A stretch of 64,000 nt of DNA, taken from positions 181,174 through 245,173 of the forward strand of contig NZ_JADYVE010000008.1 in assembly GCF_020193655.1 (NCBI RefSeq), given 5' to 3'. How positions within the stretch are numbered: the stretch's first letter is position 1; each line of letters begins with the position of its first letter. Source of the DNA: Ensifer sp. IC3342. GTDB lineage: Bacteria; Pseudomonadota; Alphaproteobacteria; Rhizobiales; Rhizobiaceae. This document shows positions 7,357 through 16,113 of the stretch, piece after piece. Below the pieces are notes generated by a model. It was not told the origin of the DNA and did not search any database. It saw only the letters and a program-made list of their open reading frames with translations. The translations under genes and the position numbers were made by a program.

Positions 7357-8252
7357 TGGCCGATGATTTCGAAGGCATCTCAGTGTTTCTGGCGATAGCC
7401 GAAGCGCGCAACTTCCGCGTTGCGAGCGAGCGGCTCGGCGTCACCCGCTCGGCGGTGAGCCAAGCACTTCAGCGCTTGGAAGATTGCATCGGCGTAGCTC
7501 TCGTGCAGCGCACGACGCGCAGCGTAAGGTTGACGGAGGCAGGCGAGCTTTTCTACGAGGCCGCGCGTTTATCGGCCGCCCAGGTAAGCGCGGCGGTGCA
7601 GGCGGTGCGGGAGGTCGAAGCCCATCCGAGCGGGCGCCTGCGGATTGCTGTTTCGTCGATCGCCGAGAGCTTCCTGTCCGGCGAGTTGCTCGCGGGGTTT
7701 ATCGAAACCTTTCCCCAGGTGAGGTTGGACCTCACGGTCACGGATGAAGAGTTCGACATCGTCGAGGCCGGCTTCGATGCGGGCGTACGGCTTGGCGAAG
7801 TGATCGAACAGGACATGATCGCGCTGCCGGTATCGGCTGAGCAAAGACAATGCGCCGTCGCCTCCCCCGCATATATCGAACGACACGGTAGCCCCAGCCA
7901 TCCGCGCGACCTTCCGATGCATGTCTGCGTGGGCTGGCGGCCGCGCCCGGAAGCCGCGCCCTACCGCTGGGAATTCACGGAGGATGGTCGGGACTTCGAT
8001 GTCTCAGTGGATCCGACCGTGACAACTAATGACATGGGAGTGATGATCCGTATGGCCAGGGCTGGCGCGGGCATCACGTTCGGGATGCGGGAGACGTTCC
8101 AGCCCTATATCGAGCGCGGCGAGCTCGTGCCGCTGCTCGAAGCTTACTGTCCTCCATTTGCCGGCTTCTATCTCTACTATCCCGCGCGTCACCGGCAACC
8201 GCTGAAGCTCCGCGCTTTGGTCGAATACATTCGGAAATCGAGAAAAACTTGA
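7356..8252 (+). CDS. LysR-family transcriptional regulator
   Basis: A 298-residue LysR regulator. The winged helix-turn-helix occupies residues 5-65 (FLAIAEARNFRVASERLGVT then SAVSQALQRLEDCIGVALVQ and RTTRSVRLTEAG). The effector domain has the branch pattern GRLRIAVSSIAESFL and a DAGVRLGE segment seen in regulators of SDR or quinone reductase genes. It is divergent from the Atu4866 and SDR genes and has a palindromic site over its own start. The inducer is unknown. Confidence 0.88.
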   Translation: MADDFEGISVFLAIAEARNFRVASERLGVTRSAVSQALQRLEDCIGVALVQRTTRSVRLTEAGELFYEAARLSAAQVSAAVQAVREVEAHPSGRLRIAVSSIAESFLSGELLAGFIETFPQVRLDLTVTDEEFDIVEAGFDAGVRLGEVIEQDMIALPVSAEQRQCAVASPAYIERHGSPSHPRDLPMHVCVGWRPRPEAAPYRWEFTEDGRDFDVSVDPTVTTNDMGVMIRMARAGAGITFGMRETFQPYIERGELVPLLEAYCPPFAGFYLYYPARHRQPLKLRALVEYIRKSRKT

Positions 8253-8328
8253 ACTAGGCAGTTCCACCACGTCGAAGCTAGGCCCGCAGGATCACCGTTC
8301 GCCCGATGAACGGCGACGTGGGATCACC

Positions 8329-8346
8329 TCGGCGTAATCACGCCGA
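8329..8346. terminator. bidirectional terminator-like hairpin
   Basis: TCGGCGT-AATC-ACGCCGA, extendable to 8 bp, sits between the convergent LysR and EAL genes. A second short dyad (CGTTC/GAACG) lies at 8296-8312. Confidence 0.5.
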
Positions 8347-8374
8347 GCCGCTTGTTTCGCATCCCACCGGCAAC

Positions 8375-9160
8375 TCACATCATCCATTTGGTAGCGACCG
8401 CGTGCCGGCCCACCTGTCCGCAATGGACGGGCGGCAGGGTTGGCTCGGACAACAGAAACCCCTGCACATGCGTCGCGCCGGCTGTTTTTGCAGCCTCCAA
8501 CTGGGCATAGGTCTCAATGCCTTCGACAATCACGGTGGATGCCGCGCAGGACGCTAGGCCGACCATGTGCCGAAGGAACCGCCCTGCTTTATCGCCGCGG
8601 CGCTGTACGAAAAAGCCGTCGATCTTCACGATATCGACGGGAAGGGCCAGAAGTGTTTCGGGCGTCGAATAGCCGGTGCCGAAGTCGTCTATCGCGACTT
8701 TGTATTCCAGTTCGCGAACGCTCTGAAGCAAGTCAGCCGCGGCGGAGAGGGTGGCAATCGGCAGGCTTTCGGTTATTTCGAGAACGAGGCGTGGGGCCAT
8801 CGCTCTGTGCCTGTAAAGCAGATCGTAAAGAGTGGCCCAGCTTTGTTTGTCGGCAATATTTTCTGCCGAAATGTTGCACCCCAAAGCATCCGATGGATGG
8901 CGAGCCAACCATTCGAACGCGAGGTCAACCACATGCCGGTCAAAAGCGGGGGCACGCCCCGACGCTTCGAGAAAGGCTATGAACTCGCCACAGGTCCTGA
9001 TGGTGCCGTCAGGCTCGACGAGCCTTCCCAGGCATTCCGAATAGAGAACTTCGCTTGGGTCGTCGACCGAGTTGATTTGCTGGAGGGAAAAACCGATCCG
9101 TCCATGTTGCATCGCCTGTGTCACATGTCGGACGACGCTGCTGAATTTCTCCAGGTCCAT
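8375..9160 (-). CDS. EAL-domain cyclic-di-GMP phosphodiesterase
   Basis: A 261-residue stand-alone EAL protein with no GGDEF or sensor domain. Catalytic landmarks are mostly kept: the EAL position reads YSECLGRL (ECL), then NISAENI, LEITES, AIDDFGTGYS, VKIDGFF, VEGIETYAQLE and VQGFLLSEP. So it is probably able to cut c-di-GMP to pGpG, though the ECL variant deserves a check. The start is uncertain: the frame extends to GTG 9172, but ATG 9160 is preferred with AAGGGG about 11 bases upstream. Confidence 0.85.
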   Translation of the reverse strand: MDLEKFSSVVRHVTQAMQHGRIGFSLQQINSVDDPSEVLYSECLGRLVEPDGTIRTCGEFIAFLEASGRAPAFDRHVVDLAFEWLARHPSDALGCNISAENIADKQSWATLYDLLYRHRAMAPRLVLEITESLPIATLSAAADLLQSVRELEYKVAIDDFGTGYSTPETLLALPVDIVKIDGFFVQRRGDKAGRFLRHMVGLASCAASTVIVEGIETYAQLEAAKTAGATHVQGFLLSEPTLPPVHCGQVGRHAVATKWMM

Positions 9161-9227
9161 GGATCGAACCACCCCTTTCGGATTTAAGGCCGGTCGCGGC
9201 GGTCGCCGCGGCCGGCCGGGCTTAGGT

Positions 9228-9959
9228 TCAGTTTACGGTTTCCAACTCTGGATCGGTTGTCTCAGGTTCCAGTTCCGGATCGGTAGGTTCCGGCTCCGGA
9301 AGCGTCTCACGGATCTCGTCGATTTTGCCGACAGCCGGCCCGACGCCGAGTATCTCCTTGGCGTCAGCGAGCGTATCGTCGGTCACGACGCCGTCCTTCG
9401 TGAAACTCTCGAGCGCTTCGCGGAGTGCTTCATCGCTCAAGGCCGGATCTGTCGGAATGGCATCCGTGCCGTTCGCAGCCTCGAACTCTGCATAGGCGAT
9501 AGCATAGGCGGAAATGGCCGCCATGCGGGGGTCGTTGGAGTTCAAATAGGCATGATAGTTCCGGTTCAGCGAACTGAGCTTTGCTGTTTCAGAAACCGTG
9601 TTCTCCGGCGTGGTTACAGTCACCGTTTCCGTCTTCACGGTCTTTGCCGCCTTGACGGCCGAGCCGGTTTTCTTGTGTGTGCTGACGGATTTTTGCTTCG
9701 ACGTACCGTGGCTATTGCCGCTTTTCTTGCTCGTCCCTGACGTTCCCGATTTGCCCGAACTGGAATGCGAGCCACCGTGGCCGCCGCCGTTTCCGCCACC
9801 GTGGCCGCCGCCGTTGCCGCCTCCACCGCCGTTCCCACCGCCATTGCCGCCGCCCTTGGCAAAAGCAACAGTCGATGCGCCGAAGGTAACGCCTGCCACG
9901 GGGGCGACCGCGATCGCCAGTGCGACGAAGCTTCGTCCGATTGTTTTGGAAATGGTCAT
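9228..9959 (-). CDS. exported Gly-rich protein of unknown function
   Basis: A 243-residue protein. The start at 9959 follows GGAGAAG. A signal peptide (TIGRSFVALAIAVAPVAG to STVAFA) leads to a Gly/Asn/His-rich stretch of about 30 residues, a Ser/Lys-rich region, then a more normal segment with NRNYHAYLNSNDPRMAAISA. The C-terminus is an acidic Pro/Glu/Thr repeat (PEPEPTDPELEPETTDPELE). It is divergent from a sensor kinase gene, and a second Gly-rich exported protein lies just past the response regulator, so both may be targets or partners of that system. Function unknown. Confidence 0.7.
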   Translation of the reverse strand: MTISKTIGRSFVALAIAVAPVAGVTFGASTVAFAKGGGNGGGNGGGGGNGGGHGGGNGGGHGGSHSSSGKSGTSGTSKKSGNSHGTSKQKSVSTHKKTGSAVKAAKTVKTETVTVTTPENTVSETAKLSSLNRNYHAYLNSNDPRMAAISAYAIAYAEFEAANGTDAIPTDPALSDEALREALESFTKDGVVTDDTLADAKEILGVGPAVGKIDEIRETLPEPEPTDPELEPETTDPELETVN

Positions 9960-10127
9960 GAACTTCTCCATGTCTTTTGATTTTCGCGGTCCGCTACCGA
10001 TGGCACTGATCGAACCACATTTGAATTTGTGCAACGTTAACTTGCGCCGCGGGAGGGCACCACCGTCCCCGGACCATTGCGTTGGTGAATAAGACTTAGG
10101 TCCGATCAGCCTGCCATCGAAAGTCCG

Positions 10128-11645
10128 ATGGACATTGACCAAGATCGCGTGCCATTGACCGGTCGCCTGGACGCATTACTTTTACCGGCGCGACTGCGAC
10201 CGATGTCCAGCCACTTTGTTGAGCGCATAAATCCGAGATTCCCCTTGCGTGCCAGTGACCTGATCAAACGATGGAACGCGCAGCCACTGGCGAGACAGTT
10301 CCTGCTGATCGGCGGCATCGTTGCAGCGTCCGCCATGCTCGTGGTGGGCGCTTTCGTCACCAGCCTCATTGAAGGCGCCGTTACCCGCAACTCGGCAGCG
10401 ACGACTGCGCTATACGTCGACAGCGTGATCGCGCCGCTCTTGCCTGACATGCAGACGACGCAAGTTCTCGACGACACGGTTGCGCGTGCGCTCGACGAGA
10501 CGCTTGGACAAGGGGCTCTCGGAAACCGGTTGCTGGCATTTCGCCTGTGGCGTTCGGACGGCACGATTCTCTACTCCAACGAAGAGAACATGGTCGGACG
10601 GCGTTTCGACCTCGGCGATGAGTTGAAAACGGCATTCAGCGGCGAGATGGTGGCTCAGTTCAAGCCGGCCGACGACACCGCGGACGAGACGAACCAAAGG
10701 GCGAGCAAACCGCTGCTCGAGATCTACAATCCTGTGCTTCAGCCGTGGTCCGGAGAGGTCGTCGCCGTTTCAGAATTCCATGAAGTTGCCAATGACTTCG
10801 AGCTCAGCTTGAGCCAGGCCCGCGTTCTCACGTGGCTGGCCGTCGCGGGCTTCACGCTTGCCTTCTTCATCATGCTCTCGGCGATCGTCATGCGCGGCAG
10901 CAGGACCATCGAAAAGCAGCGTCATGCCCTTCGGCAGCGTGTGGACGAGCTTTCGGCCCTGCTCTCGCAGAACGAGGCCCTGCGTGGGCGCTTGCAGCAC
11001 GCTTCGCAACGTGCAACAGCATTGAACGAGAACATGCTGCGCCGGATCGGTGCTGACTTGCATGACGGCCCGGCGCAGCTCGTCGCCTTCGCCTCGTTGC
11101 GGCTGGACAGCAACAAATTGGTAAGCGCATCGACTTCGGCAGCAGTGCGCGAACGGGAAATCACCGCCATCAAGGCAAGCCTCGACGAAGCGATGCGCGA
11201 GATCAGAACGATATGCAGCGGACTGGTCCTCCCGCAGATCGAGACGGCCAGCCTGCCGGAACTCCTGGAGCGCGTCGTTCGCGCCCATGAAGAACGAACC
11301 GGATCGACCGTCGATCTGTCGCTGTCCGATCCGCCCGAGCGCCTTTCTCCCTCCGCAAAGATATGCATATACCGCTTCGTGCAGGAGACGCTCAACAATG
11401 CTTATCGCCACGGTGGCGGTGTCGGGCAACGTGTGGCGCAAAGCACGGAAGGCGACAGGGTCTGCATCGCAGTTGCCGACGGCGGAGCGGGTTTTGATCC
11501 CAAAGACATACGGCCGACGAGCCTCGGGCTGGCCGGGCTAAGGGAGCGGATAAAGAGTCTGGGCGGTACATTTGAAATCGACGGTGCCGGTCCCGGCACG
11601 ATTGTTAGGATGTCACTCGGTATCGAGGAGATTGGACAGGCATGA
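10128..11645 (+). CDS. membrane sensor histidine kinase, NarL/HisKA_3 type
   Basis: A 505-residue kinase. Two membrane segments (about residues 58-80 and 237-257) enclose a periplasmic sensor region of about 160 residues. The dimerisation helix follows a coiled coil ([20 protein letters not shown]), with the phospho-accepting His in [14 protein letters not shown]. The ATPase has the N box [16 protein letters not shown]1 [10 protein letters not shown] and G2 [14 protein letters not shown]. It overlaps the response regulator gene by 4 bases (ATGA), so the two are translationally coupled. The first 25 residues may be non-coding; an ATG at 10203 is an alternative start. Confidence 0.88.
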   Translation: MDIDQDRVPLTGRLDALLLPARLRPMSSHFVERINPRFPLRASDLIKRWNAQPLARQFLLIGGIVAASAMLVVGAFVTSLIEGAVTRNSAATTALYVDSVIAPLLPDMQTTQVLDDTVARALDETLGQGALGNRLLAFRLWRSDGTILYSNEENMVGRRFDLGDELKTAFSGEMVAQFKPADDTADETNQRASKPLLEIYNPVLQPWSGEVVAVSEFHEVANDFELSLSQARVLTWLAVAGFTLAFFIMLSAIVMRGSRTIEKQRHALRQRVDELSALLSQNEALRGRLQHASQRATALNENMLRRIGADLHDGPAQLVAFASLRLDSNKLVSASTSAAVREREITAIKASLDEAMREIRTICSGLVLPQIETASLPELLERVVRAHEERTGSTVDLSLSDPPERLSPSAKICIYRFVQETLNNAYRHGGGVGQRVAQSTEGDRVCIAVADGGAGFDPKDIRPTSLGLAGLRERIKSLGGTFEIDGAGPGTIVRMSLGIEEIGQA

Positions 11646-12292
11646 CTGGAGCGATTCGCGTGGCGGTAATCGACGATCACCCTCTGTTCAGGGAGGGCGT
11701 GACGAGAAGCCTTTCGGAGATCGACGGCTTTGAGATCGTTGCGGAGGGGAGCTCGCGCGATGACGCGCTGAGGATCGCCGAGAACCTGTCTCCGGATGTC
11801 ATGCTGCTGGACATCTCCATGCCGGGAGGCGGACTGAACGCGATCCCGCTTATTCTTGAATTGGTACCGCTACAGAAGATCGTGATGCTCACCGTGTCCG
11901 AGGCCGGTGACGACGTCACGGCGGCTCTGAATGGCGGCGCGAAGGGTTATGTCCTGAAGGGGATCGGATCGAGGGCGCTGGCGGACGTCATACGGACAGT
12001 TGCCTCCGGCGAGAGCTATGTCGCGCCGACACTCTCTGCCAAGTTGCTCTCGAATCCTTCGCCGGCCACATCGAGCAAATCCGACCTTATCGCGGAACTG
12101 ACTGCTCGTGAGCAAGAGGTTTTACGCCTCGTGGCCTCCGGAATGAGCAACAAGCAGGTCGCAAGAAAGCTTGATCTCCAGGAAAAAACCGTCAAGCACC
12201 ACATGACGCAGATCATGACGAAACTTGGCGCCGCCAACCGGACGGAAGCGGCAATGGTGTTGCGCGATGCAATCGACGGCCGCCCCGGTTAA
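11642..12292 (+). CDS. LuxR/NarL-type response regulator
   Basis: A 216-residue regulator partnered with the kinase just upstream (4-base overlap). The receiver has the acidic pair IDDHPLF, phospho-acceptor Asp in [12 protein letters not shown], the Thr in MLTVSEAG and Lys in YVLKGIG. The output domain is a LuxR helix-turn-helix: [20 protein letters not shown], then [20 protein letters not shown]. Flanking Gly-rich exported proteins (9228-9959, 12338-12784) are likely targets by position only. Confidence 0.9.
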   Translation: MTGAIRVAVIDDHPLFREGVTRSLSEIDGFEIVAEGSSRDDALRIAENLSPDVMLLDISMPGGGLNAIPLILELVPLQKIVMLTVSEAGDDVTAALNGGAKGYVLKGIGSRALADVIRTVASGESYVAPTLSAKLLSNPSPATSSKSDLIAELTAREQEVLRLVASGMSNKQVARKLDLQEKTVKHHMTQIMTKLGAANRTEAAMVLRDAIDGRPG

Positions 12293-12337
12293 GCGGAAGC
12301 GCCGGTTCCAAGGATTGGGAGTGCCGGCGAAAGCGCT

Positions 12338-12784
12338 CTAATCAACGAAGGCTTGAAGCCGCTTTTCATCTGCGGAGGTTGCTCGCCGGTTGACGATCGT
12401 ACGCCCGCGCGAGTCCTTCATGATGTAGCGACCGCCCCTGATCTCCTCGCTTATTCCGTCGGCATGGTGAACACTCAAACCCGAGCCGTTGTCTCGAACT
12501 GTCGTGCTCTTTCCGCTTGCCCCTGTCGAAGCGTTGCTCGACCGGCTATTGCCCGAGTTACCGCTTCCTCTCCCGCTACTATTTCCGCCGCCGTTTCCGC
12601 CTCGGCCGTTCCCGCCTCCATTGCCACCCCCGCCGCCTTTGCCATTGTTGCCGTCCTTGGCGAAGGCGGATTGGGAAGCGAACTCAAGCGTGGAGCTGGA
12701 CACCGTGATCTTGTACGGAAGAGCCGCGATGGCGAAGCCGATCGACGCGGTACACAACACGGTGAGGAACTTTCGACGCTCCAT
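12338..12784 (-). CDS. exported Gly-rich protein with a Tat-like signal
   Basis: A 148-residue protein beginning MERRKFLTVL, a twin-Arg motif followed by a hydrophobic stretch, so export by Tat is plausible. After FASQSAFAKDG comes a Gly/Asn-rich low-complexity region (about residues 44-75), a Ser/Asn-rich region, and a C-terminal unit GGRYIMKDSRGRTIVNRRAT resembling short beta repeats. It shares architecture, not clear sequence identity, with the Gly-rich protein at 9228-9959. The two bracket a kinase/regulator pair. Function unknown. Confidence 0.68.
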   Translation of the reverse strand: MERRKFLTVLCTASIGFAIAALPYKITVSSSTLEFASQSAFAKDGNNGKGGGGGNGGGNGRGGNGGGNSSGRGSGNSGNSRSSNASTGASGKSTTVRDNGSGLSVHHADGISEEIRGGRYIMKDSRGRTIVNRRATSADEKRLQAFVD

Positions 12785-13417
12785 CGTTTCAGCCCTTTAG
12801 TAACTCCATCCGGCGCTCCGCTTACTCGACCACGGCATTGGAAACATGCACGGGCGGCAATGACTGTCCCATTTCCGGGCGACGGGGGCGCAGTTCACTC
12901 GATAAGCCCGCGGGCAGCCTGAAAGCGCGCGCAGCAAGACCATCAAATCTTTGCTCACGCTTCAATCCCGCCGTCAACACTAGGCGCCGAAAACCCCGGC
13001 CGCCCCGGACTTTTAACCCACCACGGCCAGACGTTCGTCCGGTCCGTTTAGGACCAAGGTCTGAGGTGATAGCGGACTTCCGGCAATCCAGACTTAGTAG
13101 ACGATTGAGCGACGGATGATGTGCATAGTCGATGCGATTGTCAGCCAAGCAGGTTTCATATTTTCAACGAGTCGAACTCAAGGCATGGCTTAAATTGGCG
13201 ATGGCAAGCCAATTGGCCATGCCATATGAGCCACGGATTGGAGCTAGCTCCGTGAAGCATTCACCTGGCAGCAGTTGCTATGACAACAAGGCAGCCACCG
13301 CGTTTTGCCCGCGTTTGCAATCGCCCAACTCCCAGAGATCGTTGATCTCGCGCGCCAAGTGGACATCCTTGCTGTGGAAATCCACGCTATCAAGGCCGCC
13401 GTCCATCCGCGCCAGCT
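12785..13417. other. 633-base region with hairpin and possible coding remnant
   Basis: No intact gene is convincing. The left half is GC-rich with overlapping open frames on both strands, none of which looks like a protein. The right half contains the composite hairpin at 13182-13223 and, from 13283, a stretch that reads plausibly as a degraded protein (separate entry). Confidence 0.4.
13182..13223. repeat. composite inverted repeat
   Basis: GGCATGG at 13182-13188 pairs with CCATGCC at 13217-13223, and inside it AATTGGC at 13193-13199 pairs with GCCAATT at 13208-13214. The folded stem has an asymmetric bulge. It lies about 195 bases past the stop of the TraR-like gene and may be its terminator or an operator. 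Confidence 0.4.
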
Positions 13418-13457
13418 TCAAATCAGTTTGAGCTTGGTCGCTAGCGCCGTCGCTTGA
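13283..13457 (+). pseudogene. possible degraded coding stretch
   Basis: After a stop at 13280 the plus-strand frame reads on to TGA 13455-13457. It includes AIAQLPEIVDLARQVDIL and VEIHAIKAAVHPRQLQISLS, which has protein-like helical composition. There is no start codon with a ribosome site, and it overlaps the 3' end of the opposite luxR-type gene by 40 bases. I do not recognise the family. It could be a 3' remnant of a lost gene or chance. Confidence 0.2.
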
Positions 13458-14128
13458 GGCAGCGTGCCAGCGTTAAGCGCCTTGCGCGCATTGTTCAGAT
13501 GGAAATTAACATTGGAATACGTCATGTTTTCGATGGTCGCGATTGCTCTCATGGTCTTACCTTCGGCCGACCATTTAAGCAGAAGGGCTTGCTTGGCAGT
13601 CATCCTGACTTCCAGTTTCGCAGTGGGAACAATATTCGCCTGCTCGATCCGAGCGTGCAGCAGCGCGACGGCCGTCGCGGCAGTGATTGGATCGATATCT
13701 TTTGTCAGCGAGAGAGACTGCCTGTGCGATGCAACCGTCAGCATAGCGACGCGTCCGAATGCAACTGCAATCGGAATCGTAATGCCCGATCGGATACCGA
13801 AATCTGCGGCGTCGCGGTAAAACTGCCGAATGTGGCGCGACTTCCACACCCTTGAGCTTTCGGAGGACCAGCTAAAGGTCCTCATTGTAGATCTGGCCAA
13901 CGCGACCACTGGGTCGATCTCGTCGAATTTCTTGTCGAAATACCTGCTCTGCCATTCGGTTGGATAATTTGAGACAGCGAAAGTCCCGACCGGTTGGAGG
14001 TTGAGGTAGGCGTAGCAATCGAAACCCAGATCCCGAGCAAGATCTCCAAGTGCTTCCTTGAACACCTTCTCCGACGTCGCCAAGGTGGAAATGTCGGTCA
14101 ACTTCTGAAACCAGATCTTCACATTCAC
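13418..14128 (-). CDS. TraR-like LuxR-family quorum-sensing regulator (orphan)
   Basis: A 236-residue LuxR protein with GTG start at 14128, AGGG 8 bases upstream. The autoinducer domain keeps the residues that contact acyl-homoserine lactone in TraR: Trp59, Tyr63, Asp72-Pro73, Trp87, and Gly in DFGIRSGITIPI. The run EWQSRYFDKKFDEIDPVVAL is very TraR-like. The C-terminal helix-turn-helix reads LLLKWSAEGKTMRAIA then SNVNFHLNNARKALNA. No luxI synthase is visible in the window, so it would respond to a signal made elsewhere or by neighbours. TraR homologs often sit on plasmids, which fits a secondary replicon. Confidence 0.88.
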   Translation of the reverse strand: MNVKIWFQKLTDISTLATSEKVFKEALGDLARDLGFDCYAYLNLQPVGTFAVSNYPTEWQSRYFDKKFDEIDPVVALARSTMRTFSWSSESSRVWKSRHIRQFYRDAADFGIRSGITIPIAVAFGRVAMLTVASHRQSLSLTKDIDPITAATAVALLHARIEQANIVPTAKLEVRMTAKQALLLKWSAEGKTMRAIATIENMTYSNVNFHLNNARKALNAGTLPQATALATKLKLI

Positions 14129-14345
14129 GTTTCTGACCCTGCTCCTCCGATAGAACTAGTCGGCCCTTCGTTTCGGTTCTACAGCCTCTTCTACTTCCAG
14201 CTGCAGTCCGCATCATGATTCCCCGTCTACGCTCTTAAGGCAAGATATCAACGTATGAGCCGCCGCGAAGGATGAGCAGTCTCGCTAAGCACTGCCACCC
14301 CAGTTATTCCCGCTACGGCAATGCCCGCGGTTTCCGGCTCCCGAT

Positions 14346-15257
14346 CTACCCTCGATCGGGATTGTGCATTCGGGCCGGCAACGCGATGGAACGGGCTATC
14401 TCGACGATCTCATCACGGTTCGCCGTAGGGTCTTCCTTGTTCCAGGCAAGCCCCAGACTAATGGTGAAATCTATCCCTTCCACCTCTCGAAGCAGGAAAG
14501 ATCGATTGGGCAGATCCTTCGTCCATTCCGGAACGAACCCGACGCCAATTCCCGCGGAAACCAGTGAGACCAACGAGAGTGTGTCGTCGCAACTGCAGGC
14601 GACGTTATCGCCAAGACCGTGCTTCCTGAACTGCTCGAAAAAGTACTTCTCCGTGTAAGACAGATTGGAGCGTGAGAACGAGATGATGCGTTCCCGTTTC
14701 AAATCGGTCATCGTGATCTTGTCTGTGGCCGCAAGTGCGCTGCCAGAGGGCACCGCAAGAAGGTAACGCTCGTTCGCAATAGTGTGCCAGCGCAAAGAGC
14801 CGATATTTTCAACCGGTCGGATAAAGCCGAGATTCACGCGCCCCTTCTCGATATCGCGGATGATCTGATCAGTGGAACCACTGCTGATGTGAATCTGGAC
14901 ATCGGGAAATCGCTGACTGAGCTTTCTGAGGAACGCCGGCAGAACCCCAAAGGTCGCGGGGTAAATGGTGCCGATCGTGATTCGGCTGACGCCCTTGCCG
15001 GCAATCGCCCTGACGATGGCGGAGCTGTTTTCCATCTCTCGCAGCATGCGGACGCAACGCTCATGGAAGACTTCACCGGCCTTGGTCAACTGGACGCGGC
15101 GCGTCGAGCGAATAAGAAGCTGGACGCCGAGATCCTTTTCAAGCGTCTGGATCTGCAGGCTAAGGGCTGGCTGTGCCATTGATAGTCTCGCCGCCGCCCT
15201 GCCGAAATGCAACTCCTCCGCAAGCGCGGCGAAGCATCTCATCTGGCGCAGTTCCAT
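14346..15257 (-). CDS. LysR-family transcriptional regulator
   Basis: A 303-residue LysR regulator of the CbbR/CatM-like branch: MELRQMRCFAALAEELHFGR then RLSMAQPALSLQIQTLEKDL and IRSTRRVQLTKAG, followed by an effector domain with ITIGTIYPATFGVLP and FVPEWTKDL. The start at 15257 is chosen because GGAG lies 9 bases upstream; the frame extends a further 18 codons. The gene upstream on the same strand is a truncated quinone reductase, so any target linked to that gene may be lost. Confidence 0.86.
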   Translation of the reverse strand: MELRQMRCFAALAEELHFGRAAARLSMAQPALSLQIQTLEKDLGVQLLIRSTRRVQLTKAGEVFHERCVRMLREMENSSAIVRAIAGKGVSRITIGTIYPATFGVLPAFLRKLSQRFPDVQIHISSGSTDQIIRDIEKGRVNLGFIRPVENIGSLRWHTIANERYLLAVPSGSALAATDKITMTDLKRERIISFSRSNLSYTEKYFFEQFRKHGLGDNVACSCDDTLSLVSLVSAGIGVGFVPEWTKDLPNRSFLLREVEGIDFTISLGLAWNKEDPTANRDEIVEIARSIALPARMHNPDRG

Positions 15258-15479
15258 ATCCACTTTCTCCGTACTGTCCCAAGGCAAGATTCCGGTGGAG
15301 TCGATCATCAATTAATAATCCATCGAGATCAATCCGCCCCTTTTGATACATGTAGTTCGCTGAATTCCCGGAGTAGGCACCTTGCCCGGCTGCTGGCAGA
15401 ACCGAAACGGCTATCGCCGCCACGTTGCTTCAGATAGGCGATCGCGGCGTCTCTCTTTCCGAGAAGCTGTAGGCGTCGG

Positions 15480-15731
15480 TCATAAGGAAGGGTCAAAGTC
15501 CCCTCCGCTCGATTGGCCTAGGATATCGACAAATTGAATTCGCGGATGGTCCGTCACGGGCCGCAGAAAGGTCGTTCGCAGCAGCGGAAACTCGAGCGTG
15601 GCTACCTCTATGCGGCGGACCTCGTGTCCTGCCGCGGCAGCACCCTCGGCATAGGCATCAGCCATCGCGTGCAGGAAGTGATGCCCGGCCGGGTCTGGAT
15701 GGCCCTGGATCACTGCGATGCGCTTGATCAC
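15480..15731 (-). pseudogene. truncated flavodoxin-fold NAD(P)H oxidoreductase
   Basis: GTG at 15731 follows GGAGGAG, so the original start is intact. The first 50 residues match the NQO/KefF-type family: VIKRIAVIQGHPDPAGHHFL, HAMADAYAEGAAAAGHEVRR, VATLEFPLLRT. The protein then runs through an unrelated tail and stops at 84 residues, against about 190-200 for the family. The FMN-binding and quinone-binding parts (WADHLVxxYPLWxG region) are absent. So this is a 5' fragment after a frameshift or deletion. Confidence 0.6.
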
Positions 15732-16113
15732 TGGAACTCCTCCTATCCTCGGAGACTGCGATATGTTCGTGGTCCGGCGAAGCGGCCCGACTGGTGACGC
15801 CTGTCTCCGTAACGAAATCGCTCGGCTGGCCTGTACCTTCTGCTGACTTGGGGGCAGCTCGTTTTCAGGTTCTTCGACCCAGACCGGCATGTCGTGGAGA
15901 TAGGGGAGCCGCAGTGACGCGTGCATGTCTGCGTTCGGCCGGCGGCGTCTTCTTTTTGCGGTTTGCTGCTCCCGACTCGATATAGTTTTGGAAACCCACC
16001 CCGGATGCCCCCTCCCCGCGGCGGTCAGCGTGGCTCGTGGCAGTATTCCATGGCGCTTCGACAAGATTCCTAATCCGACTTGGACAGGTGGCGGTAGGAA
16101 GAATCGAAGAACT
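15732..16113. other. 382-base region without a supported gene
   Basis: It lies between the start of the truncated oxidoreductase and the beta-lactamase remnant. Long frames are open on both strands but none resembles a known protein. The promoters of both broken genes would have been here. Confidence 0.4.

Noticed and set aside
12822..13148. Overlapping open frames of about 90-110 codons on both strands.
   Set aside because: Arg/Pro-rich composition, no ribosome site and no recognisable motif.
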